From Gammaproteobacteria bacterium (GTDB taxonomy: Bacteria > Pseudomonadota > Gammaproteobacteria > Steroidobacterales > Steroidobacteraceae), in assembly GCA_947452065.1 (NCBI GenBank), contig CANGBB010000001.1:434001-498000 (forward strand): DNA of 64,000 bases, given 5' to 3'. This document shows, piece after piece, positions 9,792-18,392 of this stretch. How positions within the stretch are numbered: the first letter of the stretch is position 1; every line of letters begins with the position of its first letter. A program made the position numbers and the translations under genes. A model generated the notes under the pieces. The model was not told the origin of the DNA, did not search any database, and saw only the letters and a list, made by a program, of their open reading frames with translations.

Positions 9792-10822
9792 GGTTTGTCC
9801 TGACGCCGCATCATGGCCTGCGGATCAGTGGAGATGAGCTCGCCATCCGACAATCCAGCCAGCACTGCCACCTGACCGTCCACCACCGGTCCGAGACGAA
9901 GCTGCCGCAGATGAGGCACGCCGCTTGAGTCCAGAACATAGACGCCCGCAATTTCGCTCCGGCGAACCACGGCGCTGGCGGGTATCAGCATCTGAGCCGG
10001 ATTGTCAGTGGTGGGCAGCAGCAGACGGAGCATGTTGCCGGGCTCGAGGCCCAAACCAGCAGGCAATTCCGCGCGAATCGTGACAGTACGGCTCTGCAGA
10101 TCGACGGCAGCAATGCGTTGCCAGTCTTTCAGCGGCAGGGACCGGAGGGCGCTGTTCGATGAGGCAAGCTGGAGTTGCAGCGCTACGTTTGTCTGGAGGC
10201 GGCGAGCGACCTCTTCAGGGATGTGAGCCACGATGCGCTGTGGCCCCGGTGCATACAGCGTCACTAGCGTGCGGCCAGGCTGTGCCTGATCGCCGGGCGT
10301 GACGTTTACTGCGGTTACCGTGGCGTCATAGGGCGCGCGAAGCACATGCCAGGCGTTGAAGGTGTTGGCGCCGCGGGACTGCGCGGTGGCGGAGTTGGCC
10401 TGCGCCTCGGCACTGCGAAGCTGAGCCTCGGCGCGCTGCAGTGCGGCTTCGCTGATGTAATCGCTGGCCCGCAGAGTTTGTGCGCGGGCGAAGGCGGCGC
10501 GTGCCTCGCGCAATTGTGCCGCAGCGCCAGCAGCCTGCGCTTCACTGGCTGCACTCGCTGCATCGGCTGCGCTGGCATCGATGCGTAGAAGTGGGGCATT
10601 TGCGCGGACGCTTTCGCCACTGCGAACCAGCACTTCGGTAATGCGTCCGGCCACCTGCGCCTGAAGGCTGGCCTGTCTGACGGCCTCGACCGTACCGAGC
10701 ACTGCGTAGGTGCCTCCGCTGGAACTCTGCTGTACGCGCAGAGTGGCCTCTGGTGTGGCCGCGATCGCTAGGTTGAGCAGTGTTATGGGCAGCAGGAGGG
10801 GCAGGGCATTGGTTAGGCGCAT
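9788..10822 (-). CDS. RND periplasmic adaptor (membrane fusion protein)
   Basis: A 344-residue HlyD/AcrA-type adaptor joining the RND pump to the TolC-like channel in the periplasm. It has a signal peptide (LLPITLLNLAIAATPEA), a split lipoyl-like domain (GTVEAVRQASLQAQVAGRIT and later WHVLRAPYDATVTAVNV), an alanine-rich helical hairpin between about residues 75 and 145 and a beta-barrel/MP domain to the C-terminus. It is the first gene of the efflux operon, with a good ribosome site (GAGG) ahead of ATG 10822 and a candidate promoter about 25-50 bases further upstream. No lipobox cysteine is evident, so it is probably soluble or anchored only by the pump. Confidence 0.92.
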   Translation of the reverse strand: MRLTNALPLLLPITLLNLAIAATPEATLRVQQSSSGGTYAVLGTVEAVRQASLQAQVAGRITEVLVRSGESVRANAPLLRIDASAADAASAASEAQAAGAAAQLREARAAFARAQTLRASDYISEAALQRAEAQLRSAEAQANSATAQSRGANTFNAWHVLRAPYDATVTAVNVTPGDQAQPGRTLVTLYAPGPQRIVAHIPEEVARRLQTNVALQLQLASSNSALRSLPLKDWQRIAAVDLQSRTVTIRAELPAGLGLEPGNMLRLLLPTTDNPAQMLIPASAVVRRSEIAGVYVLDSSGVPHLRQLRLGPVVDGQVAVLAGLSDGELISTDPQAMMRRQDKP

Positions 10823-10846
10823 GGAGTGAGATCCTCTTTGCCTGAT

Positions 10847-10875
10847 ACAATATTCGTATATAGCGATGCACGCAA
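10847..10875 (-). promoter_or_regulatory. Candidate sigma-70 promoter of the efflux operon
   Basis: Reading the minus strand, TTGCGT (10875-10870) and TATTGT (10852-10847) are separated by exactly 17 bases, placing a start site near 10840 ahead of the adaptor ATG at 10822. The region is AT-rich against the GC-rich genes around it and lies between the divergent ArsR gene and the operon, so it is where an ArsR repressor would be expected to bind. I could not find a clean palindromic operator. Confidence 0.4.
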
Positions 10876-10902
10876 TAAGTATTTGAGCTAAACTCGACTC
10901 CC

Positions 10903-11250
10903 ATGAAAGCTCTGGACGATCGTGCTCTGGCGCATGTCGCCGATTATTTCCGTGCCCTGTCGGAGCCGCAGCGATTGCGGGCGCTGAACGCCCTGCGTGA
11001 GCGGCCTCGCAATGTCTCCGAACTCACGGAGTTGCTGGGCTGCAGCCAGGCGAATACCTCCAAGCACTTGGCCACGCTGGCTCGGCATGGCCTGGTCAGT
11101 CGACGTTCAGAAGGCACTGTAGCGATCTATGAGATCGCCGATCCGCGGGTCTACCAACTGTGTGACATTGTCTGCGGCCAATTGGCGCAGAACTTTGCGG
11201 CACAGGCGCGGCTACTGGGGCATTCGACGCCGGCGCGCAGTCGCCGCTGA
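10903..11250 (+). CDS. ArsR/SmtB family repressor divergent from the efflux operon
   Basis: A 115-residue winged-helix protein: ALSEPQRLRALNALRERPRNVSELTE, then the recognition region CSQANTSKHLATLARHGLV (residues 47-65) and the wing SRRSEGTVAIYEIAD. It contains three cysteines, C47 in the recognition helix start and C87/C91 in the C-terminal helix (LCDIVCGQL). This pattern differs from the ELCVCD metal box of ArsR/CadC. A pair formed by one cysteine in the alpha-2/alpha-3 area and one in the C-terminal helix recalls the persulfide sensors BigR/SqrR/YgaV. That assignment is inference. The gene is transcribed away from the RND operon with an 80-base shared intergenic region, the usual place for autoregulation plus operon repression. 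Confidence 0.88.
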   Translation: MKALDDRALAHVADYFRALSEPQRLRALNALRERPRNVSELTELLGCSQANTSKHLATLARHGLVSRRSEGTVAIYEIADPRVYQLCDIVCGQLAQNFAAQARLLGHSTPARSRR

Positions 11251-11257
11251 AGGTCGC

Positions 11258-12355
11258 TTAATCGCCGCGATGGGCGAAGGGTCGCAGCGTCACTGATTTA
11301 ACGAGCACCCATAACGACAGTCCCTCTCGCAGTCCCATCTCTGTGGCTGAGAGTGTGGTCACGCGCGCAACCAACACCGGCCCGCCAACATCCACTGAGA
11401 CGAGCAAGGAGTGCGCGTCATCGGGACGCATCTCGATAATCGTGCCTGACAGGCGGTTGCGAACGCTCAGGCCGCGTGGCGCCTCGAGCGCCAGAATCAG
11501 ATCGCGCGCCAGGAGTTGGAGGCGCATGCGCTGACCCGTCCGGAGTTGACCGGTCGGTAACTGCAGCGTGCCGTGCCCGATACGTACAACGCCCAGCCCG
11601 CTGTCATCGGCCATCTCGGCCAATGTCCCTTCGACCACAGCACCGAGCGCCTCAGTACCGACGATGGCTCGCAAGCGCGGATCTCGGCTGACGGTGAAGA
11701 CGTCGCCGCTGGTCACGCTTCGACCCTGCTCCATCAGCACAACGTGCGTGGCCAGTCGCAAGACCTCGTCGAACTGGTGACTGACGTAGATGATGGGTAT
11801 TCGCCATTCATCCCGGACACGCTCGAGGTAGGGCAGCACCTCTTCGCGACGGCTCTGATCGAGTCCCGCGAGTGGCTCGTCTAGCAACAACAGGCGCGGA
11901 TGGGCCAGCAGAGCGCGGCCCAATGCCACTCTCTGGCGTTCACCACCCGAGAGCTGCCAGGGTCGTCGTTCCAGCAGGCTTTCCAGTCCCAGCAAATGAA
12001 TCAGTTTCTCTGGCAAACCGGCATCAGGTGGGGCATTGGGTGCTCGACGCTTCCAGCCATAGAGCAGGTTGCCCCGAACGGTGAGGTGCGGAAACAGGCG
12101 CCCATCCTGAAATACATAGCCGATGCGCCGCTCTTCGGTGGGCACGGAAAGTTTTCGCTGGCTGTCGTACAAGCGAGCGCCGTCCAACTCGATGACACCG
12201 CTGTCGGGAGCGAGCAGACCCGTTATGAGTTGTGCAAGGGTGGTCTTGCCGCTGCCAGAGCGACCGAAGAGGGCGATCACTCCCGGACTCTGTGCGCTGA
12301 AATTCACATCGAGGCCGAATTCGCCACGTTGCGTGGTCAGGCGGATATGCAGCAT
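11258..12355 (-). CDS. modC: Molybdate ABC transporter ATP-binding protein
   Basis: A 365-residue ABC ATPase with a C-terminal molybdate-binding TOBE/MOP domain. Walker A is GRSGSGKT (about residues 31-38), the signature is LSGGERQR, Walker B is LLLLDEPLAGLD and the switch histidine follows in YVSH. The C-terminal 110 residues (from about 255) contain the Mop-like pattern RNRLSGTIIEM....SLLVSVDVGGPVLVARVT, which in E. coli ModC senses bound molybdate. It overlaps modB by one base and is downstream of it, the usual modBC order. The substrate could be molybdate or tungstate; the full-length and TOBE features favour molybdate. Confidence 0.92.
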   Translation of the reverse strand: MLHIRLTTQRGEFGLDVNFSAQSPGVIALFGRSGSGKTTLAQLITGLLAPDSGVIELDGARLYDSQRKLSVPTEERRIGYVFQDGRLFPHLTVRGNLLYGWKRRAPNAPPDAGLPEKLIHLLGLESLLERRPWQLSGGERQRVALGRALLAHPRLLLLDEPLAGLDQSRREEVLPYLERVRDEWRIPIIYVSHQFDEVLRLATHVVLMEQGRSVTSGDVFTVSRDPRLRAIVGTEALGAVVEGTLAEMADDSGLGVVRIGHGTLQLPTGQLRTGQRMRLQLLARDLILALEAPRGLSVRNRLSGTIIEMRPDDAHSLLVSVDVGGPVLVARVTTLSATEMGLREGLSLWVLVKSVTLRPFAHRGD

Positions 12356-13065
12356 CAGTTCGACCTCGGGCGACCCAGAAGCCGGCGCAGACTGTGGTTG
12401 GCAAGTTCTGCGAGGGCCAGCCCAGCGATGCCGATGCTCAATGAAAGTAGTGCCAGTCGGGCGGCGAGCGGGTCGCCGTCGACCCGTTGAAGCGCGGAAT
12501 ACAGCGCCAGCGGTAGGGTCTGCGTCTCCCCCGGAACATTACCGGCAAAGGTGATGATGGCTCCGAACTCACCCAGCGCAGCGACGAATGCCGTGATGGT
12601 GCCAGCGAGGATTCCGGGACTCATCAGTGGCAGTGTGATGGTGACAAAGCGGTCGATAGCGCCGGCGCCGAGCGTTCGAGCGGCCTCTTCAAGACCTTGG
12701 TCGACATGCTCGAGCGCAATCCGTATCGAACGGACCAGAAGCGGGAATGTCATCACTGCACTCGCTAGCGCCGCCCCTTGCAGCGTAAAGACCAGACGAA
12801 TGTCAAAGTGCGTGTGCAGCCAAGCGCCGATGGGGCCATGGATACCGAACAATAACAACAGGCCGTAGCCTATGAGCACGGGCGGTAACACCAGCGGCAG
12901 GTGGATGAGCGCATCCAGTGCGAATCGCCCCACGAAACGACGGCGGGTGAGGACCCACGCCACGGCGACTGCCGCGGGCAACGAGTACACAGCGCTGCGC
13001 CATGCAACAGCGCAGCTGACGCGCAGAGCCTGCCACTCGAGTTCACTGATGGGCATATCCACCAT
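12355..13065 (-). CDS. modB: Molybdate ABC transporter permease
   Basis: A 236-residue inner-membrane permease from ATG 13065 (MVDMPISELEWQALRVS), which aligns with the E. coli ModB start; an ATG at 13116 would add 17 non-conserved residues. Five or six hydrophobic segments are visible, with the ABC-permease EAA loop EEAARTLGAGAIDRFVTITLPL at about residues 145-166 that docks on ModC. The motif HLPLVLPPVLIGYGLL is typical of ModB. No periplasmic binding protein gene (modA) flanks the pair in this window, so ModA must be encoded elsewhere if the system works. A cobalamin riboswitch lies immediately upstream on the other strand. Confidence 0.92.
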   Translation of the reverse strand: MVDMPISELEWQALRVSCAVAWRSAVYSLPAAVAVAWVLTRRRFVGRFALDALIHLPLVLPPVLIGYGLLLLFGIHGPIGAWLHTHFDIRLVFTLQGAALASAVMTFPLLVRSIRIALEHVDQGLEEAARTLGAGAIDRFVTITLPLMSPGILAGTITAFVAALGEFGAIITFAGNVPGETQTLPLALYSALQRVDGDPLAARLALLSLSIGIAGLALAELANHSLRRLLGRPRSN

Positions 13066-13148
13066 GCCGGCACTATATCGAATGCGTACGGCGGCCGGCC
13101 GCAGCCGTGGCGGCATTGACCGTCCGCGCGCGCTCGGCTACTGTCCTC

Positions 13149-13330
13149 AGGTGCGCTGGCTGCCCGCAAGGGCCTTGAGGGAACGCGGTTTAAAGCCGCG
13201 GCTGCCCCCGCAACTGTGACCGGCAAGTCACTATCCATGATGCCACTGGGCTCCGGCCTGGGAAGGCGGGTAGGGCAACCGAGCCGGAAGTCAGGAAACC
13301 TGGCCAGCGCCGTCGTCTAGTCGTTGGCCG
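13149..13330 (+). promoter_or_regulatory. Cobalamin (AdoCbl-type) riboswitch
   Basis: The conserved aptamer elements are present in order. The P1 helix is GCGCTGGC (13153-13160) with GCCAGCGC (13303-13310), a perfect 8-bp pairing. A hairpin CGCGG/CCGCG lies at 13184-13200. Next is the diagnostic core GCCCCCGCAACTGT (about 13204-13217). The B12 box GAAGTCAGGAAACCTGGC is at 13287-13304. Downstream, 13321-13365 contains a GC-rich region with a short GCGG/CCGC hairpin that could serve as expression platform, by terminating transcription or hiding the ribosome site. It would reduce expression of the following DUF6580 membrane protein and perhaps tspO when cobalamin is plentiful. Confidence 0.93.
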
Positions 13331-13403
13331 GGGTGCGCCAGGGGCTGCGGTTTTGCCGCGTTGGCGACACTGAATGATGCCGTCAACACCTGAGAGAACC
13401 GCT

Positions 13404-13958
13404 ATGCAAAACGTCCGAATGTCCGCCATCGTCCTGATGATTCTTGGTGCCGCAGCTACCCGTCTGCTGCCACACCCGTACAATTTCACCTGCATCACGG
13501 CGCTGGCGCTGTTCGGCGGCGCGCATTTTTCTGACCGGCGGCTGGCCTTTGCGGTGCCGTTGCTCGCGCTGGTACTGAGCAATGTCGCTCTGGGTTGGGT
13601 CTGGTCCTTGTCGTCCTTGGCCTACGCCTCGCACAGCTGGGTGCAGTACGCCTCATTTGCGCTGGTCGTTCCCATGGGGCTTTCATTGCGCGGACGGACG
13701 ACTCTGCTGCGGACAGCGGGAACCACGCTGGCTGCCTCGACGATGTTCTATCTCGTCAGCAACTTCGGTGTATGGCTCTTCGACGCCATGTACGCCAAGA
13801 GTCTCGCCGGACTGGTGGAGTGCTACGTAGCCGCCATCCCGTTCTTTGGCAACGCGCTGGCCGGCGATGCCTTCTACACCGGACTGCTGTTCGGTGGGAT
13901 CCATCTGCTCGAGAGCCGGTTCGCCAGCTTGCGTGAGCCGCAGCCGCTTGGCGCCTGA
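13404..13958 (+). CDS. DUF6580-type integral membrane protein under B12 riboswitch control
   Basis: A 184-residue hydrophobic protein with about five transmembrane segments. The start ATG 13404 is preceded by GAGAGAA at about 13391; an ATG at 13374 in the same frame lacks a good ribosome site. Family-like features are the N-terminal AAATRLLPHPYNFTCITALALFGGAHF, the central NVALGWV and the C-terminal AAIPFFGNALAGDAFYTGLLFGG. I recognise it as the DUF6580 family, thought to be a transporter component related to ECF-type substrate-binding membrane proteins. Control by a cobalamin riboswitch suggests import of cobalt, cobalamin or a precursor, which is inference. The next gene, tspO, overlaps its end. 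Confidence 0.8.
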   Translation: MQNVRMSAIVLMILGAAATRLLPHPYNFTCITALALFGGAHFSDRRLAFAVPLLALVLSNVALGWVWSLSSLAYASHSWVQYASFALVVPMGLSLRGRTTLLRTAGTTLAASTMFYLVSNFGVWLFDAMYAKSLAGLVECYVAAIPFFGNALAGDAFYTGLLFGGIHLLESRFASLREPQPLGA

Positions 13959-14466
13959 GACCGCTACAGGTACGACCGCCAGCAAGCACGCCGGATGGGC
14001 GGAGCTGCTGGTCTGCCTGATCGTCTGCTATGCCGCTGCCACGGTCGGTGGCATTGCCTCCGTCACCGCGCCTGAGTTCTATCGGCAGCTTGTGCAGCCT
14101 GCGTGGGCGCCGCCGGGCTGGCTGTTCGGTCCGGTTTGGAGTCTGCTCTATACGTTGATGGCCATTTCGGCCTGGCTGGTTTGGCGCGCTGGCGGCCTCG
14201 TTGGTGCACGGGGAGCGCTCCTTTGGTTTATCGCGCAGTTGCTGTGCAATGCGCTTTGGAGCTGGTTGTTCTTCGCCTGGCACCGTGGTGGTCTGGCCAT
14301 GGCTGACATCATCGTGCTTTGGCTCCTTTTGCTCGGCACGCTGTTGTCTTTCCGACGCTTGAGCAAGCTCGCGGCATGGCTGCTCGTGCCGTATCTGGCG
14401 TGGGTGAGTTTTGCGGCGGCGCTGAATCTGGCCGTCTGGCAGGCGAACCCCGGGCTGCTGCACTGA
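13933..14466 (+). CDS. tspO: TspO/MBR family membrane protein
   Basis: A five-helix membrane protein of about 177 residues that in other organisms binds tetrapyrroles (porphyrins, heme) and cholesterol-like ligands. The signature PAWAPPGWLFGPVWSLLYTL is intact, followed by LLWFIAQLLCNALWSWLFF and the C-terminal AWVSFAAALNLAVWQANP. There is no suitable ATG; the likely starts are GTG 13933 (26-base overlap with the preceding gene) or TTG 13948, and the choice is uncertain. Its coupling to a B12-riboswitch gene fits a role in tetrapyrrole or cobalamin handling, which is inference. The downstream lipoprotein gene begins 38 bases later and may share the message. Confidence 0.85.
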   Translation: MSRSRLAPETATGTTASKHAGWAELLVCLIVCYAAATVGGIASVTAPEFYRQLVQPAWAPPGWLFGPVWSLLYTLMAISAWLVWRAGGLVGARGALLWFIAQLLCNALWSWLFFAWHRGGLAMADIIVLWLLLLGTLLSFRRLSKLAAWLLVPYLAWVSFAAALNLAVWQANPGLLH

Positions 14467-14504
14467 GCGGGTTGTTCGCACTCATGGAACCGAGGACTCT
14501 GCAC

Positions 14505-15512
14505 ATGAATAAGACATGGACGTTGCTTGTCGGCGTGCTGATGCTAGCCGCCTGTTCTCCGAGCCAGCCGCCCAATCAAGACCGTTTCAGTGCCGCGGAT
14601 CGTGTGCAGTGGTACCAACAGTGCTGGAATCACTTCAACGACAAGAAGTGGGATGATTTCACGAAATGTTACGCCGAGACTGCGATTTCTCAGCAGTCCG
14701 GTTACGGCAAACCGCGGGTGAAGGGTGCAGCGGAAATCGCTGCGACCACTCAGCAGTTGGCCGTCATGGCCCCGGATATCCGTGGCGATCTGCAGTTGAT
14801 CCTGGTCAACGCGGATCATCATCACTTGGCGAGTCTGTCCATCATGCACGGCACGAATACCGGCCCGGTGACTAGCGCCAACGGCAAGCAGAGGAAGGCC
14901 ACTGGCAAGCCCTTTGGCTTCATGTTTGGGCACAGTGTGGAAATCGATGGAAAAGACCAGCTTGTTACCGATGAGTTTGGGGTCGCGGACAGCGGCACGC
15001 TGGCCGCTCAGCTGGGCTTAACGTCGCGTTCGGTGCGGCCGGTCATGGCTGTGCCAGCGGCACCGGTGAAGGTGTTTGTGGCCAGTCGCAGTCAGCTAGA
15101 GAACAAGAATGCCGCTATCGAATTGCAGGCCATCGAGGCTTGGAACCGGCATGACGCCGCTGCAGTGGCTGCACTACAGTCTGACGACTATGTGATGCAC
15201 GACAACACCCATGCCGCCGACATGAATCGCGCGCAGAACGCGGCCGATTCGCGCCTTTATTGGCAAGCCTTCAGCGATGCGCGCTGGTCGACCGCGGGTG
15301 TTTGGGGCGTCGGTGATTACGTGGTTATCGAAGGGCAGTTTGAAGGCACCAGCACGGGTGATGTGCCTGAGCTGGATATCCAGACAACCGGCCACAAGGT
15401 GGAAGTGCCATTCCTGCAAATTGACCGCTTTGCCAACGGCAAGATCGTTGAATCCTGGTTGGTCAACGACAGCGGTCTGTTTCAGTCGCAGCTGCAGGCC
15501 TCGGTGCCTTAA
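14505..15512 (+). CDS. Lipoprotein with two SnoaL-like domains
   Basis: A 335-residue secreted protein. ATG 14505 opens a lipoprotein signal peptide [17 protein letters not shown] with lipobox LAAC and the modified cysteine at position 17, so it should be anchored to a membrane. The mature part holds two NTF2-fold/SnoaL-like (ester-cyclase) units, roughly residues 35-165 ([23 protein letters not shown]...) and 200-330 ([22 protein letters not shown]...[14 protein letters not shown]). Enzymatic activity cannot be assigned; many such proteins bind small hydrophobic ligands. An upstream in-frame extension lies inside tspO and is not expected to be translated. It ends convergent with glutamate dehydrogenase, overlapping by four bases. 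Confidence 0.82.
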   Translation: MNKTWTLLVGVLMLAACSPSQPPNQDRFSAADRVQWYQQCWNHFNDKKWDDFTKCYAETAISQQSGYGKPRVKGAAEIAATTQQLAVMAPDIRGDLQLILVNADHHHLASLSIMHGTNTGPVTSANGKQRKATGKPFGFMFGHSVEIDGKDQLVTDEFGVADSGTLAAQLGLTSRSVRPVMAVPAAPVKVFVASRSQLENKNAAIELQAIEAWNRHDAAAVAALQSDDYVMHDNTHAADMNRAQNAADSRLYWQAFSDARWSTAGVWGVGDYVVIEGQFEGTSTGDVPELDIQTTGHKVEVPFLQIDRFANGKIVESWLVNDSGLFQSQLQASVP

Positions 15513-16786
15513 GGGTAGAGACCGCGCTCCTTGCGCGCCGTGAGGATGCGCTCACAGGCGACCAGAAACGCAGCGGTGCGCAGGGTGACCCCGTGGCGCT
15601 CTGCGGCCTCCCAGATGCGAGCGAAGGCCTCGACGTGTATTTGCTCAAGGCGACGGTTGATTTCGTCTTCGCTCCAGAAGTAGCTGGAAAAATCCTGCAC
15701 CCACTCGAAGTAGCTCACGATCACGCCGCCGGCATTACAGATGACATCCGGCACTACCAGGATGTCTCGTTGGGCCAGGATGTCGTCGGCGGCCGGTAGC
15801 GTTGGTCCGTTTGCACCTTCCAGCACTAAGCGTGTTTTCAGGGCTTGGGCACGCGCTGGAGTCAGCTGCCCCTCCAGTGCAGCGAGCACCAGAATCTCAC
15901 TGTCGAGTTGCCAGAAGTTGTCCGTGCTAATTGGTTCTGCGCCAGCGTAGCCACGTATGCTGCCGTTGGCCGCGCGATATTTTTGCAGGGCGCCGATATC
16001 CAGACCGTTACTGTTATGCACGGCGCCGCTGTCGTCTTCCACTGCGATCACTTTGGCACCCGCGGATGCAAACAACTCAGCGGCGGTGCCGCCGACATTG
16101 CCAAAACCCTGGAGCACCAGCCGCGCGCCCGGGATCGGAAGTCGCAAGCGTCGGGCTGCGTCACAACCTGTCAGGAACAGACCGCGACCGGTGGCTTTGA
16201 CTCGTCCCAGTGAGCCACCCAAATCAATCGGCTTGCCGGTCACCACACCCGTGGCGGCGCTGCCGGAGTTCATCGAGTAGGTGTCCATCATCCAAGCCAT
16301 GATCTGAGCGTCGGTATTCACATCCGGTGCAGGAATGTCTTGCTGCGGGCCGATGATGAGTCCGATCTCGCTGGTGTAGCGCCGAGTGAGCTTCTCCAGC
16401 TCGCGGCGTGACAGGCTGCGCGGGTCCACACGGACGCCACCCTTGGCGCCGCCAAAGGGCAGATTGACCGCGGCATTCTTGATGGTCATCCACGCGGCCA
16501 GCGCCATCACTTCTTCAAGGTTCACGTTCGGGTGGAAACGCACGCCACCCTTGCCCGGTCCGCGCGCGAGGCTGTGCTGCACACGGAAGCCCTCGAAGTG
16601 TCGATAGCTGCCGTCGTCCATCTGGATGGGGATGTCGACGATCAGGGCGCGCTTGGGTCGGCGCAGCGTCTCGGCCAGAGTGCCCAGCTCCCCGAGCAGA
16701 GGGATGACGCGCTCGACCTGTGCCAGATAGGTTTGCCACGGCGTATCGGGTTGCTCAGAAGCGTAGGACAGATTTTTCTGGCTCAT
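15509..16786 (-). CDS. Glutamate (Glu/Leu/Phe/Val) dehydrogenase
   Basis: A 425-residue oxidoreductase interconverting L-glutamate and 2-oxoglutarate plus ammonia. The substrate domain has [13 protein letters not shown], the catalytic-lysine motif [15 protein letters not shown] and [16 protein letters not shown]. The Rossmann domain follows at about residue 200 with [15 protein letters not shown], then [22 protein letters not shown] at the C-terminal end. The length is that of the small hexameric enzymes (about 420-450). It is probably NAD-linked by similarity of the length class, but cofactor choice is not proven. It follows the hydroxyacid dehydrogenase with a four-base overlap, so the two are likely one operon. 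Confidence 0.93.
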   Translation of the reverse strand: MSQKNLSYASEQPDTPWQTYLAQVERVIPLLGELGTLAETLRRPKRALIVDIPIQMDDGSYRHFEGFRVQHSLARGPGKGGVRFHPNVNLEEVMALAAWMTIKNAAVNLPFGGAKGGVRVDPRSLSRRELEKLTRRYTSEIGLIIGPQQDIPAPDVNTDAQIMAWMMDTYSMNSGSAATGVVTGKPIDLGGSLGRVKATGRGLFLTGCDAARRLRLPIPGARLVLQGFGNVGGTAAELFASAGAKVIAVEDDSGAVHNSNGLDIGALQKYRAANGSIRGYAGAEPISTDNFWQLDSEILVLAALEGQLTPARAQALKTRLVLEGANGPTLPAADDILAQRDILVVPDVICNAGGVIVSYFEWVQDFSSYFWSEDEINRRLEQIHVEAFARIWEAAERHGVTLRTAAFLVACERILTARKERGLYP

Positions 16787-17754
16787 CGCAGTGGTACCAG
16801 GTTATGAGCGGGAGCGTGTCCGGCGATGTATGAACGCAGGTTGTCGATCAGCATCGGCATCAGTTGCTCGGCATAACAGTCGCTCAAACCGCCGATGTGC
16901 GGCGTGATGATGACATTGGGCATCTGCCAGAGCGGGCTGTTGGGATCGAGTGGTTCGTTGTTAAAGACATCGAGTGCGGCGCCGGCCATCGGGCCATTTT
17001 TCAGGGCGGCCAGCAAGGCCTGTTCGTCCACCACCGGGCCACGTGCATTGTTGATCAGGAACGAGCCGGGCTTCATCGCTTGGAGGATGCGCGCATCAAC
17101 GAGGTGGCGGGTGTCCGCGGAGTAGGGGACGAGCAGAATCATGAAGTCGGCTCGATTTGCGGCGTCAGTCAGCTGGGTGCGCGGCAGGATCTCGTTGAAG
17201 TGCTCCGCGGTGGTCACCGCATCGCTCACGCCGATGACGCGCATGCCAAAGACTGCACAGCGTCGCGCCAGTTCCCGCCCAACGGCGCCGATTCCGACGA
17301 TCGCCACTGTCTTGCTCAGTAGCAGTCGCTGGGGCCAGCGTTTCCAGTTGGCCTGCTGCTGATTGTGCAGCATGCGCGGAAAGTCACGCGCCAGGGACAT
17401 CATCTGCAGCAGGGCCAGCTCCGACATCTGTGGGCCATGAATACCGCGTGCCGAGGTCAGGGTCACTGATGGCGGAAGAGTCAGCGCCAGGATGGCATCA
17501 ACGCCAGTGGTCAGGGCCTGAATCCAGTCCAGATGGGGCATGGCCGCCAGAAGGGAGTCTTTCACGTGATGGGCCTTGCACAGCAGGGCCGTGGCCGTCG
17601 GGGCCAGCTGGTGCGCCTCCTCCTGACTGCCGGCCAAGAGCAGCCTCATTTCCGGGAATTCCTGACTCAGGATGTCCCGATACAGCTTGAGCTCGGCATG
17701 GTTCTCAGGCTCGAGCAGCAGGACGCTGGCTTGGGGATGGGGTTTGAATTGCAC
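16783..17754 (-). CDS. D-2-hydroxyacid dehydrogenase (NAD-dependent)
   Basis: A 323-residue protein of the D-isomer-specific 2-hydroxyacid dehydrogenase family, which reduces 2-oxo acids such as glyoxylate, hydroxypyruvate or phenylpyruvate. I prefer the GTG start at 17754 (AAGGGCG nine bases ahead) over ATG 17832, whose extra 26 residues look non-coding. The nucleotide site [16 protein letters not shown] and the catalytic trio are visible: Arg in [11 protein letters not shown], Glu in [11 protein letters not shown] and His in ITPHIGG. The partner gene glutamate dehydrogenase suggests a 2-oxo acid metabolic link. The exact substrate is unknown. Confidence 0.88.
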   Translation of the reverse strand: MQFKPHPQASVLLLEPENHAELKLYRDILSQEFPEMRLLLAGSQEEAHQLAPTATALLCKAHHVKDSLLAAMPHLDWIQALTTGVDAILALTLPPSVTLTSARGIHGPQMSELALLQMMSLARDFPRMLHNQQQANWKRWPQRLLLSKTVAIVGIGAVGRELARRCAVFGMRVIGVSDAVTTAEHFNEILPRTQLTDAANRADFMILLVPYSADTRHLVDARILQAMKPGSFLINNARGPVVDEQALLAALKNGPMAGAALDVFNNEPLDPNSPLWQMPNVIITPHIGGLSDCYAEQLMPMLIDNLRSYIAGHAPAHNLVPLR

Positions 17755-17873
17755 TGCCTGCGACGCCCTTAGCGTGTAATGGAAGCGATGCCGGCCATGG
17801 CGGCACCTAGGCCCGAGTGTACCGCCGGTCACCCGAGGGGGTGTGAGCGGAGAGGTTAATTGATCAGGATTTC

Positions 17874-17901
17874 TTGACTTACTCGCCGCACCACATACAA
17901 T
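17874..17901 (+). promoter_or_regulatory. Sigma-70 promoter for the tRNA cluster
   Basis: TTGACT (17874-17879) and TACAAT (17896-17901) are separated by 16 bases, close to consensus, and lie 19 bases ahead of tRNA-Gly at 17920. The AT-rich leader stands out from the surrounding sequence. It could drive tRNA-Gly, tRNA-Cys and perhaps tRNA-Leu and ccm as one transcript. Confidence 0.7.
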
Positions 17902-17919
17902 TCCGCCTCTCCGAAAGGC

Positions 17920-17995
17920 GCGGGAATAGCTCAGTTGGTAGAGCGCAACCTTGCCAAGGTTGAGGTCGCGAGTTCGAGCCTCGTTTCCCGCTCCA
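17920..17995 (+). tRNA. tRNA-Gly(GCC)
   Basis: A 76-nt cloverleaf: acceptor GCGGGAA with TTCCCGC, D-arm GCTC...GAGC, anticodon arm AACCT-TGCCAAG-type loop with anticodon GCC, T-arm with GTTCGAG and encoded CCA. It is the first tRNA of a three-gene cluster behind a near-consensus promoter. Confidence 0.97.
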
Positions 17996-18018
17996 TCTTT
18001 CTCCTTCGGTCAGGCCGC

Positions 18019-18092
18019 GGCTAGGTGGCAGAGTGGTCATGCAGCGGCCTGCAAAGCCGTGTACGCCGGTTCGATTCCGACCCTAGCCTCCA
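18019..18092 (+). tRNA. tRNA-Cys(GCA)
   Basis: A 74-nt cloverleaf: acceptor GGCTAGG with CCTAGCC, an anticodon arm CGGCCTGCAAAGCCG giving anticodon GCA, a T-arm CCGGTTCGATTCCGA and encoded CCA. It sits 23 bases after tRNA-Gly. The Gly-Cys-Leu order is common in gammaproteobacteria. Confidence 0.96.
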
Positions 18093-18392
18093 TCGCCGCC
18101 CATCGCCTTCTCGGCGAATCAAGGCCTCGTAGTCTGAACATGCCGTTGGGGTGATGGGTTTGTAACCCTGTGCGCCCGGTTGATGTTCTACGACATGGGC
18201 AGCCAGCAATTACAGCGCATCGCAATTGAAGAATTAAAAGGCGACCCTGATTCATTCGGAGGGCGATTAGCCATCCGCTTTGGAATAGCAATCGGGCGGG
18301 CTCTCAAGCAGCCTCCAGCCGCCCGCCCAATGATGTCCCGCCAACCTCCCTGGTGTAAGATCGCTGCACCGGCTGAAAGCATCGCCGGAGAT
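18093..18392 (+). other. 300-base spacer between tRNA-Cys and tRNA-Leu
   Basis: This stretch has no credible protein gene. It includes a segment at about 18145-18170 (GATGGGTTTGTAACCC) that resembles a tRNA anticodon arm with a TGT (Thr) triplet, but the flanking arms do not fold into a tRNA, so it is at most a degenerate relic. The 3' part is GC-rich, with an inverted repeat between GGGCGGG (about 18294) and CCGCCCGCCC (about 18320). No clear promoter directly ahead of tRNA-Leu was found. Confidence 0.5.

Noticed and set aside
18145-18200. Possible tRNA-Thr relic in the spacer between tRNA-Cys and tRNA-Leu
   Set aside because: Only an anticodon-arm-like GGG-TTTGTAA-CCC is visible; D-arm, T-arm and acceptor do not pair, so I treat it as chance or, at most, a decayed remnant.
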